Assembly (NCBI GenBank): GCA_947503525.1
Contig: CANNEA010000012.1
Coordinates: forward strand, 1 to 64,000
DNA: 64,000 nt
Direction: 5' to 3'
Source: an uncultured Carboxylicivirga sp.
GTDB lineage: Bacteria; Bacteroidota; Bacteroidia; Bacteroidales; Marinilabiliaceae
Every line of letters starts with the position of its first letter. Positions within the stretch are counted from its first letter, which is position 1. Of this stretch, positions 56,457-64,000 are shown in pieces. The notes beneath the pieces were generated by a model. The model saw nothing but the letters and a program-made list of their open reading frames with translations. It had not been told where the DNA came from and did no database searches. Both the position numbers and the translations under genes were made by a program.

Positions 56457-59400
56457 ATGAAGCGATTTCTCATAGCACTGTTTTTTCTAAGCGTAGGTAT
56501 TGGATGCCTTTTGGCCCAGACTCGCGACATCAGGGGAACAGTCACAGGAAAAGCAGACGGTTTACCCATACCGGGTGTATCAGTCTTTGTTAAAGGCACC
56601 ACCATGGGAACCATCACGAACGTGAATGGTGAGTTTAGCCTTAGTGTACCTGCCGATGCAGAACTACTTGTTTTTTCCTTTGTAGGTATGCAAACGCAGG
56701 AAGTTTCTCTTACTGCTAATGATGTCATTAATGTGGCTCTTGAAGATGAATCCATTGGAATGGATGAAGTGGTTGTAACCGCTTATGGTAGTAAAGGAAA
56801 GGTTGGGTTAAAAGGATCCATTTCTACCGTATCTGCCAAAGAACTGGATCAGATGCCTGTTGCCACTTTTGATGAAATGCTTCAGGGTAAGACAACCGGT
56901 TTAAGTATTGCTTCCGGTTCAGGTCAACCGGGAGGAGCCAATACAAAAGTGCGTATTCGTGGTAACTCGTCCATTATGGGAAACAATGCACCCTTATATA
57001 TTTTAGATGGTGTACCCATTGAAGCAGGTGCTTTTGCGACTTTAAACGCCAATGATTTTGAAAGTATCAGTGTGTTAAAAGATGCATCGGCCACTTCCAT
57101 TTATGGTTCCAGGGCTTCAAATGGTGTGATTTTAATAACATCCAAAAGAGGTAGCGAGGGTGAAACCACAGTTAACTACCGTCATCAGAGTGGTTGGTCG
57201 TTTCGAACACAGGATAAGTTTGATATGATGAATGCCTCTGAAAAAATCTGGTTTGAAGAATTGGCGCAAAAAGGACCGGGTTGGGATCTAAGCCCCTTAA
57301 ATTCAAAAAACCAGGGCATCAGTAATGAATTATTGACCGCCCATGAAAATGAATTGAATCGTTTACGCGGCCTTAATCACAATTGGGTGGATGAGTTTTT
57401 CCGCGTTGGTAAAACCCAAAGTCATGAGGTGAATTTATCCGGTGGAAATAAGAAGACCAAGTTTTACATGGCTTTTCAAAGTTTCAAGCAGGAAGGTATT
57501 GCCAATCGTTCGGATATGAATCGAAATAGCGGTCGAGTAAATATTGACCATTCCATTAGTGATCGTGTACGAATTGGCTTATCTACCAATGGTGGATACA
57601 GCAAATCCAACCGCATTGAAAGTGAAAATGCCATTGCGTTATCCAATCCATTTGCTGCGGTGTATTTAGCTAATCCATACGAAGAGCCATACGATGCCAA
57701 TGGAAATCTGGATCCCGGTTTTTATCAATACGCTTCCAACGAAGAACGTAACGACTACGAGGCTTTTTCCAAGACAGGAACCAATGCCATCGATCGTCAA
57801 CGCCATTCATCCAATGTGTCGGAAGAAAGTAAATTGGTAGCAGCTCTTAACCTGGAATGGGATATACTGGATGGCCTGACGTTTAAAACACAATATGGTT
57901 TTGATTATCGCATCTCAACTTATGAATACTGGATCAGTCCGAATGCCTACTCTTCTAAGTTGTTGGGAGAGAATGATCCCGGTCGGGAAGGCTCGATAAG
58001 TGAAAGCTTCCGACGTAATTTTGAAGCCACATTCACCAATACTTTGGATTATAAAAAACTATTGGGTGAGCGTCATATTGTTGGTGCCTTATTGGGAAGT
58101 GAATTTGTGGATAACAAATACAACGGTTTTGGTTTTACCGCCTATGGCTTAAATCCGAAGTTGCCCAATACCCCTGCAGCAGCTTCACCGGGTACTCCGG
58201 AAAATAACTTTATTCCAGGTACAAGTGGATTTAAAACGCAACGTGCGCTTTTCTCTTTGTTCTCCATTTTTAACTATACCTATAGCGACCGTTACACCTT
58301 CACCGGTAGTTTGCGTCGTGATGGTTCGTCAGCTTTTGGTGCCAATAACAAGTATGCAATTCTTTATTCGGTCGGTGCCATCTGGGACATCAAACGTGAG
58401 TCCTTTATGGATGGAGCCACCTGGGTGAATAATTTAAAAATCAGAGCCAGTTATGGTACAACAGGAAACCAAAGCGGTATAGGTAACTTTGAGTCACTCA
58501 CATTATGGGGGAATACCTATTATAATGGCGAAGCCGGATTAGGCTTAGCACAAGCGGGTGATCCGGATATTAAATGGGAGATTGGCGAGAAATTTAATGC
58601 CGGTATTGATTATAACCTCTTTAAAAATAGAATTAACGGAACCCTTGAGGTATACAATAACATCACATCCGACCTGTTTATCTACCAGGCACTTTCACGA
58701 ACCAGTGGTATTGCAGGTAAAAATGTGAATGCCGGTAAGATGCGTAACCGGGGAGTTGAGTTTTTGATCAACCTGGATGTCATTCGAAAAAATGCCTTTC
58801 GCTGGTCTTTAGGTACCAATCTGTCGTATAACGATAACGAAATTCTTGACCTGGGGCAAGTTAATGAATTTGAACAGGGCACCTCTATTGTAAGGGTAGG
58901 TCTACCTTTAAACTCGCACTACAGTGTAAAATGGGCCGGTGTTAATCCGGTGAATGGTGATCCTTTGTATTATACCAAAAACGGGGTAGTAAGCAATAAG
59001 TTTAGTGCCGATGATGCAGTGGCTGAGTTTGGTACTTCAGAAGCTCCATTTACCGGCGGGTTTAATACTTCATTAGGGTATAAGGGCTTTGACCTAAGGG
59101 CTGAATTTACTTTTGCCCATGGCTATTCACGTTTTAACAACCAGAAGTTTTTCCAGGAGAACCCGAACTTTGCACAGTTTAATATGTCGCGTAAGATGTT
59201 GACCATATGGCAGCAGCCTGGTGATATCACCGAAATACAAGGCTACGGCACACAGCGCGAGTTCTCTTCCAAGGACATTGAAGATGCTTCCTTCTTACGC
59301 TTCCGTAATGTGACGCTATCCTATAATTTTGCCGGTGAACTGCTTAAGCAAACCCGCTTTATAAAAGGCATGCGCCTGTATGCCCAAGGCCAGAATCTCT

Positions 59401-59510
59401 TTGTATGGAGTAAGTGGTCAGGATTTGATCCGGAAGACAATAATAACATTGGACAGTATGAATATCCCTCAGCCCGAACATTTACTGTGGGAGTTGATGT
59501 AACCTTCTAA
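56457..59510 (+). CDS. SusC/RagA-type TonB-linked outer-membrane transporter
   Basis: A 1017-residue TonB-dependent transporter. After the signal peptide (…GCLLAQ) comes the carboxypeptidase-regulatory-like extension (~25-105: RGTVTGKADGLPIPGVSVFV). The SusC signature (MDEVVVTAYGSKGK) and plug (~115-235, RIRGNSSIMGNNAPLYILDGVP) follow, and then a 22-strand barrel ending in the aromatic strand TFTVGVDVTF. It imports a bulky nutrient captured by the SusD partner encoded nine bases downstream. The residues do not distinguish a glycan from a peptide ligand; the adjacent protease and the absence of glycan enzymes favour peptides. Confidence 0.96.
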   Translation: MKRFLIALFFLSVGIGCLLAQTRDIRGTVTGKADGLPIPGVSVFVKGTTMGTITNVNGEFSLSVPADAELLVFSFVGMQTQEVSLTANDVINVALEDESIGMDEVVVTAYGSKGKVGLKGSISTVSAKELDQMPVATFDEMLQGKTTGLSIASGSGQPGGANTKVRIRGNSSIMGNNAPLYILDGVPIEAGAFATLNANDFESISVLKDASATSIYGSRASNGVILITSKRGSEGETTVNYRHQSGWSFRTQDKFDMMNASEKIWFEELAQKGPGWDLSPLNSKNQGISNELLTAHENELNRLRGLNHNWVDEFFRVGKTQSHEVNLSGGNKKTKFYMAFQSFKQEGIANRSDMNRNSGRVNIDHSISDRVRIGLSTNGGYSKSNRIESENAIALSNPFAAVYLANPYEEPYDANGNLDPGFYQYASNEERNDYEAFSKTGTNAIDRQRHSSNVSEESKLVAALNLEWDILDGLTFKTQYGFDYRISTYEYWISPNAYSSKLLGENDPGREGSISESFRRNFEATFTNTLDYKKLLGERHIVGALLGSEFVDNKYNGFGFTAYGLNPKLPNTPAAASPGTPENNFIPGTSGFKTQRALFSLFSIFNYTYSDRYTFTGSLRRDGSSAFGANNKYAILYSVGAIWDIKRESFMDGATWVNNLKIRASYGTTGNQSGIGNFESLTLWGNTYYNGEAGLGLAQAGDPDIKWEIGEKFNAGIDYNLFKNRINGTLEVYNNITSDLFIYQALSRTSGIAGKNVNAGKMRNRGVEFLINLDVIRKNAFRWSLGTNLSYNDNEILDLGQVNEFEQGTSIVRVGLPLNSHYSVKWAGVNPVNGDPLYYTKNGVVSNKFSADDAVAEFGTSEAPFTGGFNTSLGYKGFDLRAEFTFAHGYSRFNNQKFFQENPNFAQFNMSRKMLTIWQQPGDITEIQGYGTQREFSSKDIEDASFLRFRNVTLSYNFAGELLKQTRFIKGMRLYAQGQNLFVWSKWSGFDPEDNNNIGQYEYPSARTFTVGVDVTF

Positions 59511-59519
59511 ATACGATAG

Positions 59520-60911
59520 ATGATGAATAGAATAAATATAGCCATCCTTTTAATTATCCTGCTTGCTACTTTAGTGAGTTGCGATGCTTATTTGGATATC
59601 AAACCAACTGATTCCATTGATGACTCAAAGGCTTTTGAAACGGTGGAGGATTTAGATAAAGGTATGATTGGAGTTTATGCCTTGTTGGGCAATGCATCAG
59701 TTGTGGCCATTAACGATCGTGCCAGCGATGACTTGCGCCTGTCTCCTCAGAATACGGGACAAGGTGTACAAGTACATAACTGGACTTATAATGCCGGAAC
59801 CGGTGATGTGGGCGCCTATTGGAGCCAGATGTATTATGCCATTGACCGTGCCAATCGACTTTTAAGCGTGGCCGAAGCATTTGATGCCGAAGATGAAACC
59901 GTGATACGTGTTAAAGGCGAAGCCCTATTTGTAAGAGCCTGGGCGCATTTTGAACTGGCTTATGTGTATTGTAAAAACTACGATGCTGCTGATGCCAAAG
60001 GACTACCTTATATGAAGGAGTCGGTGATATCGAATCCGTCACGTTTAAGCCAGGGCGAGGTATTTCAAAATATTCTGGCTGATTTAGATGCGGCCTTACC
60101 CAAGCTGATGGGTGTAGACAGAGGACCGGATTACATTTCGGAAAATGCCTTATATGCCCTGCGTGCCCGTATTGCCTTGCATATGCGCTCTTGGGATGAG
60201 GTTATTAGTTATAGTGGTAAAATTATCGATGAGTCTGCCATTCGTTTGGCTGGCATTGAAGAAACACAAGGTATTTGGGAGGATAGTAATGCTGATGGTA
60301 TTGAGGTGATCATGAAAATGGCCCGAACTACCGGCGATGGCCTCTTGGGAGATATTTACACCAGAGCCAGTAACGGTGATATCTTTTTTTCTCCGGGGAA
60401 TGATTTAAAGGCTCAATACGAAGATGGTGATGTGCGTCCGGGACTTTATTTCGGATTGGATGGCAATGGTAACGAGGTTGTAAGCAAGCATGACGGGCGT
60501 CCGGGAGAAGCACGTAACCTGGTTGATGTAAAAATCTTCCGCATTTCTGAAATGTATCTGATACGCTCTGAAGCTTATGCTGAAAAGAGCATGTGGGATG
60601 AATCCATGGCCGATATCAACAGGCTTCGTGCAAATCGCATCAATGATCCTGAATCACTGGTGTATGGTACGCGTGAGCATGCCTTGAAAGCGATACGTGA
60701 AGAACGTCGTCGTGAATTAGCCTATGAAGGTTTTCGCTTTTTTGATATGAAACGTTGGGGGCTAGCTATAGAACGTACGCCGGAAGACTCTGAACTGGCC
60801 TCAGGTAAGATTTTACCTGCCGGCGATTACCGCTTTGTGATGCCTATTCCTCAGGAGGAAATATTTGCCAATACCAATATGGTGCAGAACGATGGTTACG
60901 AAAACAACTAA
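59520..60911 (+). CDS. SusD/RagB-type nutrient-binding lipoprotein
   Basis: A 463-residue lipoprotein with lipobox LVSC (Cys ~21), then the conserved DAYLDIKPTDSI start. The TPR-containing SusD fold follows: WSQMYYAIDRANRLL, RVKGEALFVRAWAHFELAYVY, and the C-terminal REERRRELAYEGFRFFDMKRWG signature. It forms the lid of the SusC transporter upstream and selects the substrate. The length is a little under the commonest SusD size. Confidence 0.95.
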   Translation: MMNRINIAILLIILLATLVSCDAYLDIKPTDSIDDSKAFETVEDLDKGMIGVYALLGNASVVAINDRASDDLRLSPQNTGQGVQVHNWTYNAGTGDVGAYWSQMYYAIDRANRLLSVAEAFDAEDETVIRVKGEALFVRAWAHFELAYVYCKNYDAADAKGLPYMKESVISNPSRLSQGEVFQNILADLDAALPKLMGVDRGPDYISENALYALRARIALHMRSWDEVISYSGKIIDESAIRLAGIEETQGIWEDSNADGIEVIMKMARTTGDGLLGDIYTRASNGDIFFSPGNDLKAQYEDGDVRPGLYFGLDGNGNEVVSKHDGRPGEARNLVDVKIFRISEMYLIRSEAYAEKSMWDESMADINRLRANRINDPESLVYGTREHALKAIREERRRELAYEGFRFFDMKRWGLAIERTPEDSELASGKILPAGDYRFVMPIPQEEIFANTNMVQNDGYENN

Positions 60912-60921
60912 GGATTGAGTT

Positions 60922-61809
60922 ATGAAGATTAGAAATATAAAATATAGCGTAGTTATTTTGCTTGCAGCCATATTTGTTCAGGCTTGCGAAACAGAACCGG
61001 CTTTATACGATGGACCTGATCTGGTGCATTTCTCTGAAACCAGTAGTCAAATGGTGATAAAGGAACGAGATGAAAATGTGGCGACCATTTCGGTTGGATC
61101 AACCACATTAAGTTCTTCTGATCGTACCTATAGCATTAAAGTGCTCGAAGATGAAAGTACAGCTACTGAAGGTGGTGATTTTGAATTATCCAGTAGTACG
61201 GTTACTATTCCGGCCGGGAAAGTGATTACCAGCTTTGATGTTATTGGTTTATATGAAGGCGCCTCCTCTGAAGGTACAAGCTTAAAATTAAGCCTTGCAG
61301 ATGCCTCAAGTGGTCAGTTGGCTGCCTTTAATAATACTTATACCATCGATTTATTTAAGTTCTGTTCCTTCGATCGGGATGCTTATATAGGCACTTATCA
61401 TGCCTATGAACATTCGTATTGGGGAGAATTTGAATACGATGTACATACACAGGCCGGAGCCCTTAATTCGGTTCGAGCCAACGGACTATGGGAAGTGACT
61501 GGAAGCGATGTTGAGATTGTTTTTGATGCCTACAATTCCAAGTGCAGCATACCGGAACAATTCCTGTTCTCCGATCCCGGTGGCTATGGACAGGTGTATA
61601 TCCGCAGTTTTGAAGATGGCGATATCAATTCTTGTAATGGAAGTATTGAAGGTTTATCCTACTATATTTTTGATGCTGAAAGCATGACTCTGTGGGATAT
61701 CTGTACCATTGATATGTATCTGAAAGATGAAGCCCCTGCGGCGCCTATGAATACGCAGGAAGGTATTAAAAGACCAAGGAAAGCCATTCCCTTAGAAATG
61801 AAGAAATAA
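60922..61809 (+). CDS. SusE/F-position surface lipoprotein with Calx-beta-like domain
   Basis: A 295-residue lipoprotein (lipobox FVQAC, then ETEP). Residues ~30-140 look like a Calx-beta or DUF4843-like sandwich (VATISVGSTTLSSSDRTYSIKV…ATEGGDFELSSSTVTIPAG). The second half, with paired Cys residues, is unassigned. It starts 10 bases after the SusD gene, where SusE/F-type accessory binding proteins usually lie, so a role in holding substrate is inferred. Confidence 0.8.
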   Translation: MKIRNIKYSVVILLAAIFVQACETEPALYDGPDLVHFSETSSQMVIKERDENVATISVGSTTLSSSDRTYSIKVLEDESTATEGGDFELSSSTVTIPAGKVITSFDVIGLYEGASSEGTSLKLSLADASSGQLAAFNNTYTIDLFKFCSFDRDAYIGTYHAYEHSYWGEFEYDVHTQAGALNSVRANGLWEVTGSDVEIVFDAYNSKCSIPEQFLFSDPGGYGQVYIRSFEDGDINSCNGSIEGLSYYIFDAESMTLWDICTIDMYLKDEAPAAPMNTQEGIKRPRKAIPLEMKK

Positions 61810-61923
61810 AGATTTTGGTTTGGTAAGAGGTCAGAGTTTTTGAGGGCTCTTCAAACGGGAAGAGTCCTCATAAGCCTTAATCTTATCAAGCAATATCACC
61901 TTTTATTAACTAAAATTATACAC

Positions 61924-63366
61924 ATGAAAACATTTACAATGTTTATGATCGCCACACTACTTGCTATTGGTAGCATGGTGGGGCAAACAGCAGATTTTGC
62001 TTTTGTTATTTATGATTCATCCATTCCGGCCAGTCCAATGGGCGGTAATGAGTTGGCAGGAGCCAGCGTAGAATTAACTGATGGTGTTAATACCTACAGT
62101 GCTCTTAGTTCAGCCGATCCGGGTATGGTAGGTTTTGCAGATTTTACAGAAGTACTTTATGGCACTTATGATTATACGGTAAGTAAAGATGGTTACATTA
62201 CTGCCACCGGAAGCTTTACTTTAGATGCCTCTACTATGGGTGGTGAAATGGTAACATTGGATCCGTACAAGAATTTTGCATTTGTGGTATATGATTCATC
62301 CATTCCGGCCAGTCCAATGGGCGGTAATGAGTTGGCAGGAGCCAGCGTAGAATTAACTGATGGTGTTAATACCTACAGTGCTCTTAGTTCAGCCGATCCG
62401 GGTATGGTAGGTTTTGCAGATTTTACAGAAGTACTTTATGGTACTTATGATTATACGGTAAGTAAAGATGGTTACATTACTGCCACCGGAAGCTTTACTT
62501 TAGATGCCTCTACTATGGGTGGTGAAATGGTAACATTGGATCCGTACAAGAATTTTGCATTTGTGGTATATGATTCATCCATTCCGGCCAGTCCAATGGG
62601 CGGTAATGAGTTGGCAGGAGCCAGCGTAGAATTAACTGATGGTGTTAATACCTACAGTGCTCTTAGTTCAGCCGATCCGGGTATGGTAGGTTTTGCAGAT
62701 TTTACAGAAGTACTTTATGGCACTTATGATTATACGGTAAGTAAAGATGGTTACATTACTGCCACCGGAAGCTTTACTGTAGATGCCTCTACTATGGGTG
62801 GTGAAATGGTAACATTGGATCCGTACAAGAATTTTGCATTTGTGGTATATGATTCATCCATTCCGGCCAGTCCAATGGGCGGTAATGAGTTGGCAGGAGC
62901 CAGCGTAGAATTAACTGATGGTGTTAATACCTACAGTGCTCTTAGTTCAGCCGATCCGGGTATGGTAGGTTTTGCAGATTTTACAGAAGTACTTTATGGT
63001 ACTTATGATTATACGGTAAGTAAAGATGGTTACATTACTGCCACCGGAAGCTTTACTGTAGATGCCTCTACTATGGGTGGTGAAATGGTAACATTGGATC
63101 CTATTCCAACTTCAATTGGTGAAATTTCTTCTGCTTCAGTTAATATATTCCCTAACCCAACTAGTGATTTTATTAATGTAGACTTAGGTGCTATTGAAGG
63201 AGAAGTTATTATTTCCTTAATTAACAGTAACGGTGGCGTGGTTCAGCGCATTTCAAGTGAAGAGTCAACTACACAAGTTAATGTAAATGGATTAAGCAAT
63301 GGTGTTTATTTTATAAATGTAAGTGGTGAAGGCTTTAGCGAAACCATCAAGTTTGTGAAGAAATAA
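61924..63366 (+). CDS. T9SS-secreted protein of four near-identical 93-residue repeats
   Basis: About 480 residues: a signal peptide (…GSMVGQT), four tandem copies of a 93-residue sandwich domain, and a T9SS tail (IFPNPTSDFINV…GVYFINV). Each repeat carries NELAGASVELTDGVNTYSAL and YGTYDYTVSKDGYITATGSF, the carboxypeptidase-regulatory/PEGA-like pattern. It has no catalytic motif, so it is probably a surface stalk or adhesin. The frame opens at a TTG (61840), but the ATG at 61924 directly precedes the signal peptide and has the same leader as the gene at 54159. A terminator follows at 63392. Confidence 0.85.
   Translation: MKTFTMFMIATLLAIGSMVGQTADFAFVIYDSSIPASPMGGNELAGASVELTDGVNTYSALSSADPGMVGFADFTEVLYGTYDYTVSKDGYITATGSFTLDASTMGGEMVTLDPYKNFAFVVYDSSIPASPMGGNELAGASVELTDGVNTYSALSSADPGMVGFADFTEVLYGTYDYTVSKDGYITATGSFTLDASTMGGEMVTLDPYKNFAFVVYDSSIPASPMGGNELAGASVELTDGVNTYSALSSADPGMVGFADFTEVLYGTYDYTVSKDGYITATGSFTVDASTMGGEMVTLDPYKNFAFVVYDSSIPASPMGGNELAGASVELTDGVNTYSALSSADPGMVGFADFTEVLYGTYDYTVSKDGYITATGSFTVDASTMGGEMVTLDPIPTSIGEISSASVNIFPNPTSDFINVDLGAIEGEVIISLINSNGGVVQRISSEESTTQVNVNGLSNGVYFINVSGEGFSETIKFVKK
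61996..63102 (+). repeat. Four tandem 279-base repeats inside the T9SS protein gene
   Basis: Copies at 61996-62274, 62275-62553, 62554-62832 and 62833-63102 (the last lacks the PYKN end). Copies 2-4 appear to differ only at two sites: a Gly codon GGC/GGT and a Leu/Val codon TTA/GTA. Copy 1 also differs in its first codons (GTTATT against GTGGTA). The near identity, including silent positions, points to recent duplication or continued gene conversion. Confidence 0.95.
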
Positions 63367-63391
63367 CCCAATCTCAATTTTTTATGTCAAT

Positions 63392-63427
63392 AAAAAGGCT
63401 ATTCTACGAAAGTGGAATGGCCTTTTT
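63392..63427 (+). terminator. Intrinsic terminator after the repeat gene
   Basis: The stem GGCTATTC/GAATGGCC (63397-63404 and 63415-63422, one G-U pair) is flanked by AAAAA and TTTTT. It is a clear terminator 25 bases after the stop. Confidence 0.85.
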
Positions 63428-63434
63428 CTTTATG

Positions 63435-63654
63435 GAGCCGCTCTCTATTTAAAGACGTAAGTAAAGAGCAGCTCACTTGCCTTTTTGTTTTGCAGGGATG
63501 CGATCTTTATTAGCAAGGCAATAATAGAGATCGCATCCTTAAGTTTTTGAGCTAATAAGAGCAATGCTTGAACTTAAAGGGATAAAAAGCAGGCTCAAAA
63601 CCCGGCATCTTTGTAGTGTGATACCAACCAAAAGAATGCAATGGTATCATGCCG
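63435..63654 (+). other. Run of three further hairpins in a 341-base gene-free stretch
   Basis: First, 63435-63444 with 63465-63474 (GAGCCGCTCT, one mismatch). Second, GGATGCGATCT 63496-63506 with its exact complement 63528-63538, plus inner TTATT/AATAA pairs, followed by TTAAGTTTTT. Third, TGATACCA 63619-63626 with TGGTATCA 63642-63649, extended outward by CGGCA/TGCCG (63603-63607 and 63650-63654). No reading frame explains them. The stretch could hold a small RNA or the leader of the next lipoprotein gene. Confidence 0.5.
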
Positions 63655-63768
63655 ATATAGATTCTAAAGACTTATAGGAGAGTAACGAACTAGAAGGCTA
63701 TTATGAATCATAATCGGTATAAAATTTAGAAACAAACAATTATAAACAATAGAAAAAAACAAAGAGTC

Positions 63769-63927
63769 ATGAAGAAACTAGGAAAAACATTAACAGCCGT
63801 ATTATTTGTAGTAGCATTAGCATTTACCTCATGTGCAAAAGACGAAGGGTATACCCCTCAACCGGAGAATCCATTACCGGAGCAACCCGTTAATCCGGTT
63901 TTACCAGATAACCCAATTGAATTGTAG
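63769..63927 (+). CDS. 52-residue proline-rich lipoprotein
   Basis: The ATG opens a short frame with a complete lipoprotein signal (MKKLGKTLTAVLFVVALAF then TSC, Cys22) and a mature part of only ~31 residues. That part begins AKDEGYTP and continues with Pro-Asn-rich spacing (PENPLPEQP, NPVLPDNP). A leader of about 340 bases with strong hairpins precedes it. The complete lipobox supports a real gene. No family is recognised; it could be a short surface spacer or the product of a truncated gene. Nothing further was resolved in 63928-64000. Confidence 0.65.
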   Translation: MKKLGKTLTAVLFVVALAFTSCAKDEGYTPQPENPLPEQPVNPVLPDNPIEL

Positions 63928-64000
63928 TTGAACGATTTGAAGTAGTGGAAAAACATTAAGGGCTAAAACCAAGCATTAGAACAGCCCACCTTTGTAAAAG

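Noticed and set aside
56457-61809. Polysaccharide utilisation locus
   Set aside because: SusC/SusD are present, but no glycoside hydrolase, polysaccharide lyase or carbohydrate esterase is. The sulfatase is 14 kb away on the other strand behind its own terminator.
61996-63102. CRISPR array or transposon repeats
   Set aside because: The units are 279 bases, in frame, without spacers, and encode a sandwich domain within a secreted protein.

Overview
The window comes from a Bacteroidota chromosome, most likely a marine or anaerobic member of the Bacteroidales/Marinilabiliales. The supporting signs are low GC, SusC/SusD pairs, type IX secretion (T9SS) C-terminal sorting tails (YPNPT-like), a BlaI/M56-M23 pair, an Rnf complex, and promoters of the Bacteroidota form (TTG, about 20 bases, TAnnTTTG). 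No rRNA, tRNA, CRISPR array, insertion sequence or phage gene was seen. The genus is an inference only.

Left part (1-45250, mostly minus strand): ordinary, gene-dense core genome. 87-7557 is an envelope operon: coaX, a beta-barrel protein, a TPR protein, lptC, a DUF21/CBS/CorC membrane protein and a PpiD-like foldase. Then come a response regulator with PAS-like C-terminus, mfd, a CAP-domain protein, fbp, aspartokinase, and a glycosyltransferase-pyrC-lipoprotein operon. After a possible decayed aspartokinase fragment come a TGS-containing nucleoside kinase, an SDR/DUF2867 protein and uvrA. 24845-28167 is a cell-wall module: a BlaI-type repressor, a fused M56-M23 metallopeptidase and a lytic transglycosylase. 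Two tandem sensor kinases follow (28377-32710), then a complete rseC-rnfBCDGEA operon (32764-38259), recG, and a sulfatase.

Right part (42618-63927): a probable nutrient-acquisition locus. Two regulators on the minus strand (an AraC-type protein and a TPR protein with a LuxR-like C-terminal helix-turn-helix) face a plus-strand cluster. That cluster holds a 47-residue protein, a 2549-residue cell-surface subtilisin-like protease with a T9SS tail, a lipoprotein, a second T9SS-tailed protein, a SusC/SusD pair, a further lipoprotein, a protein made of four near-identical 93-residue repeats plus a T9SS tail, and a 52-residue proline-rich lipoprotein. No glycoside hydrolase or polysaccharide lyase is present, so use of protein or peptides is a better guess than use of polysaccharides. 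The clearest non-coding signals are two identical BlaI-type operators (one lying exactly between the -33 and -7 elements), strong hairpin terminators, a terminator-like hairpin inside the start of lptC, nested dyads at the start of the SDR gene, and a run of hairpins after the repeat gene.
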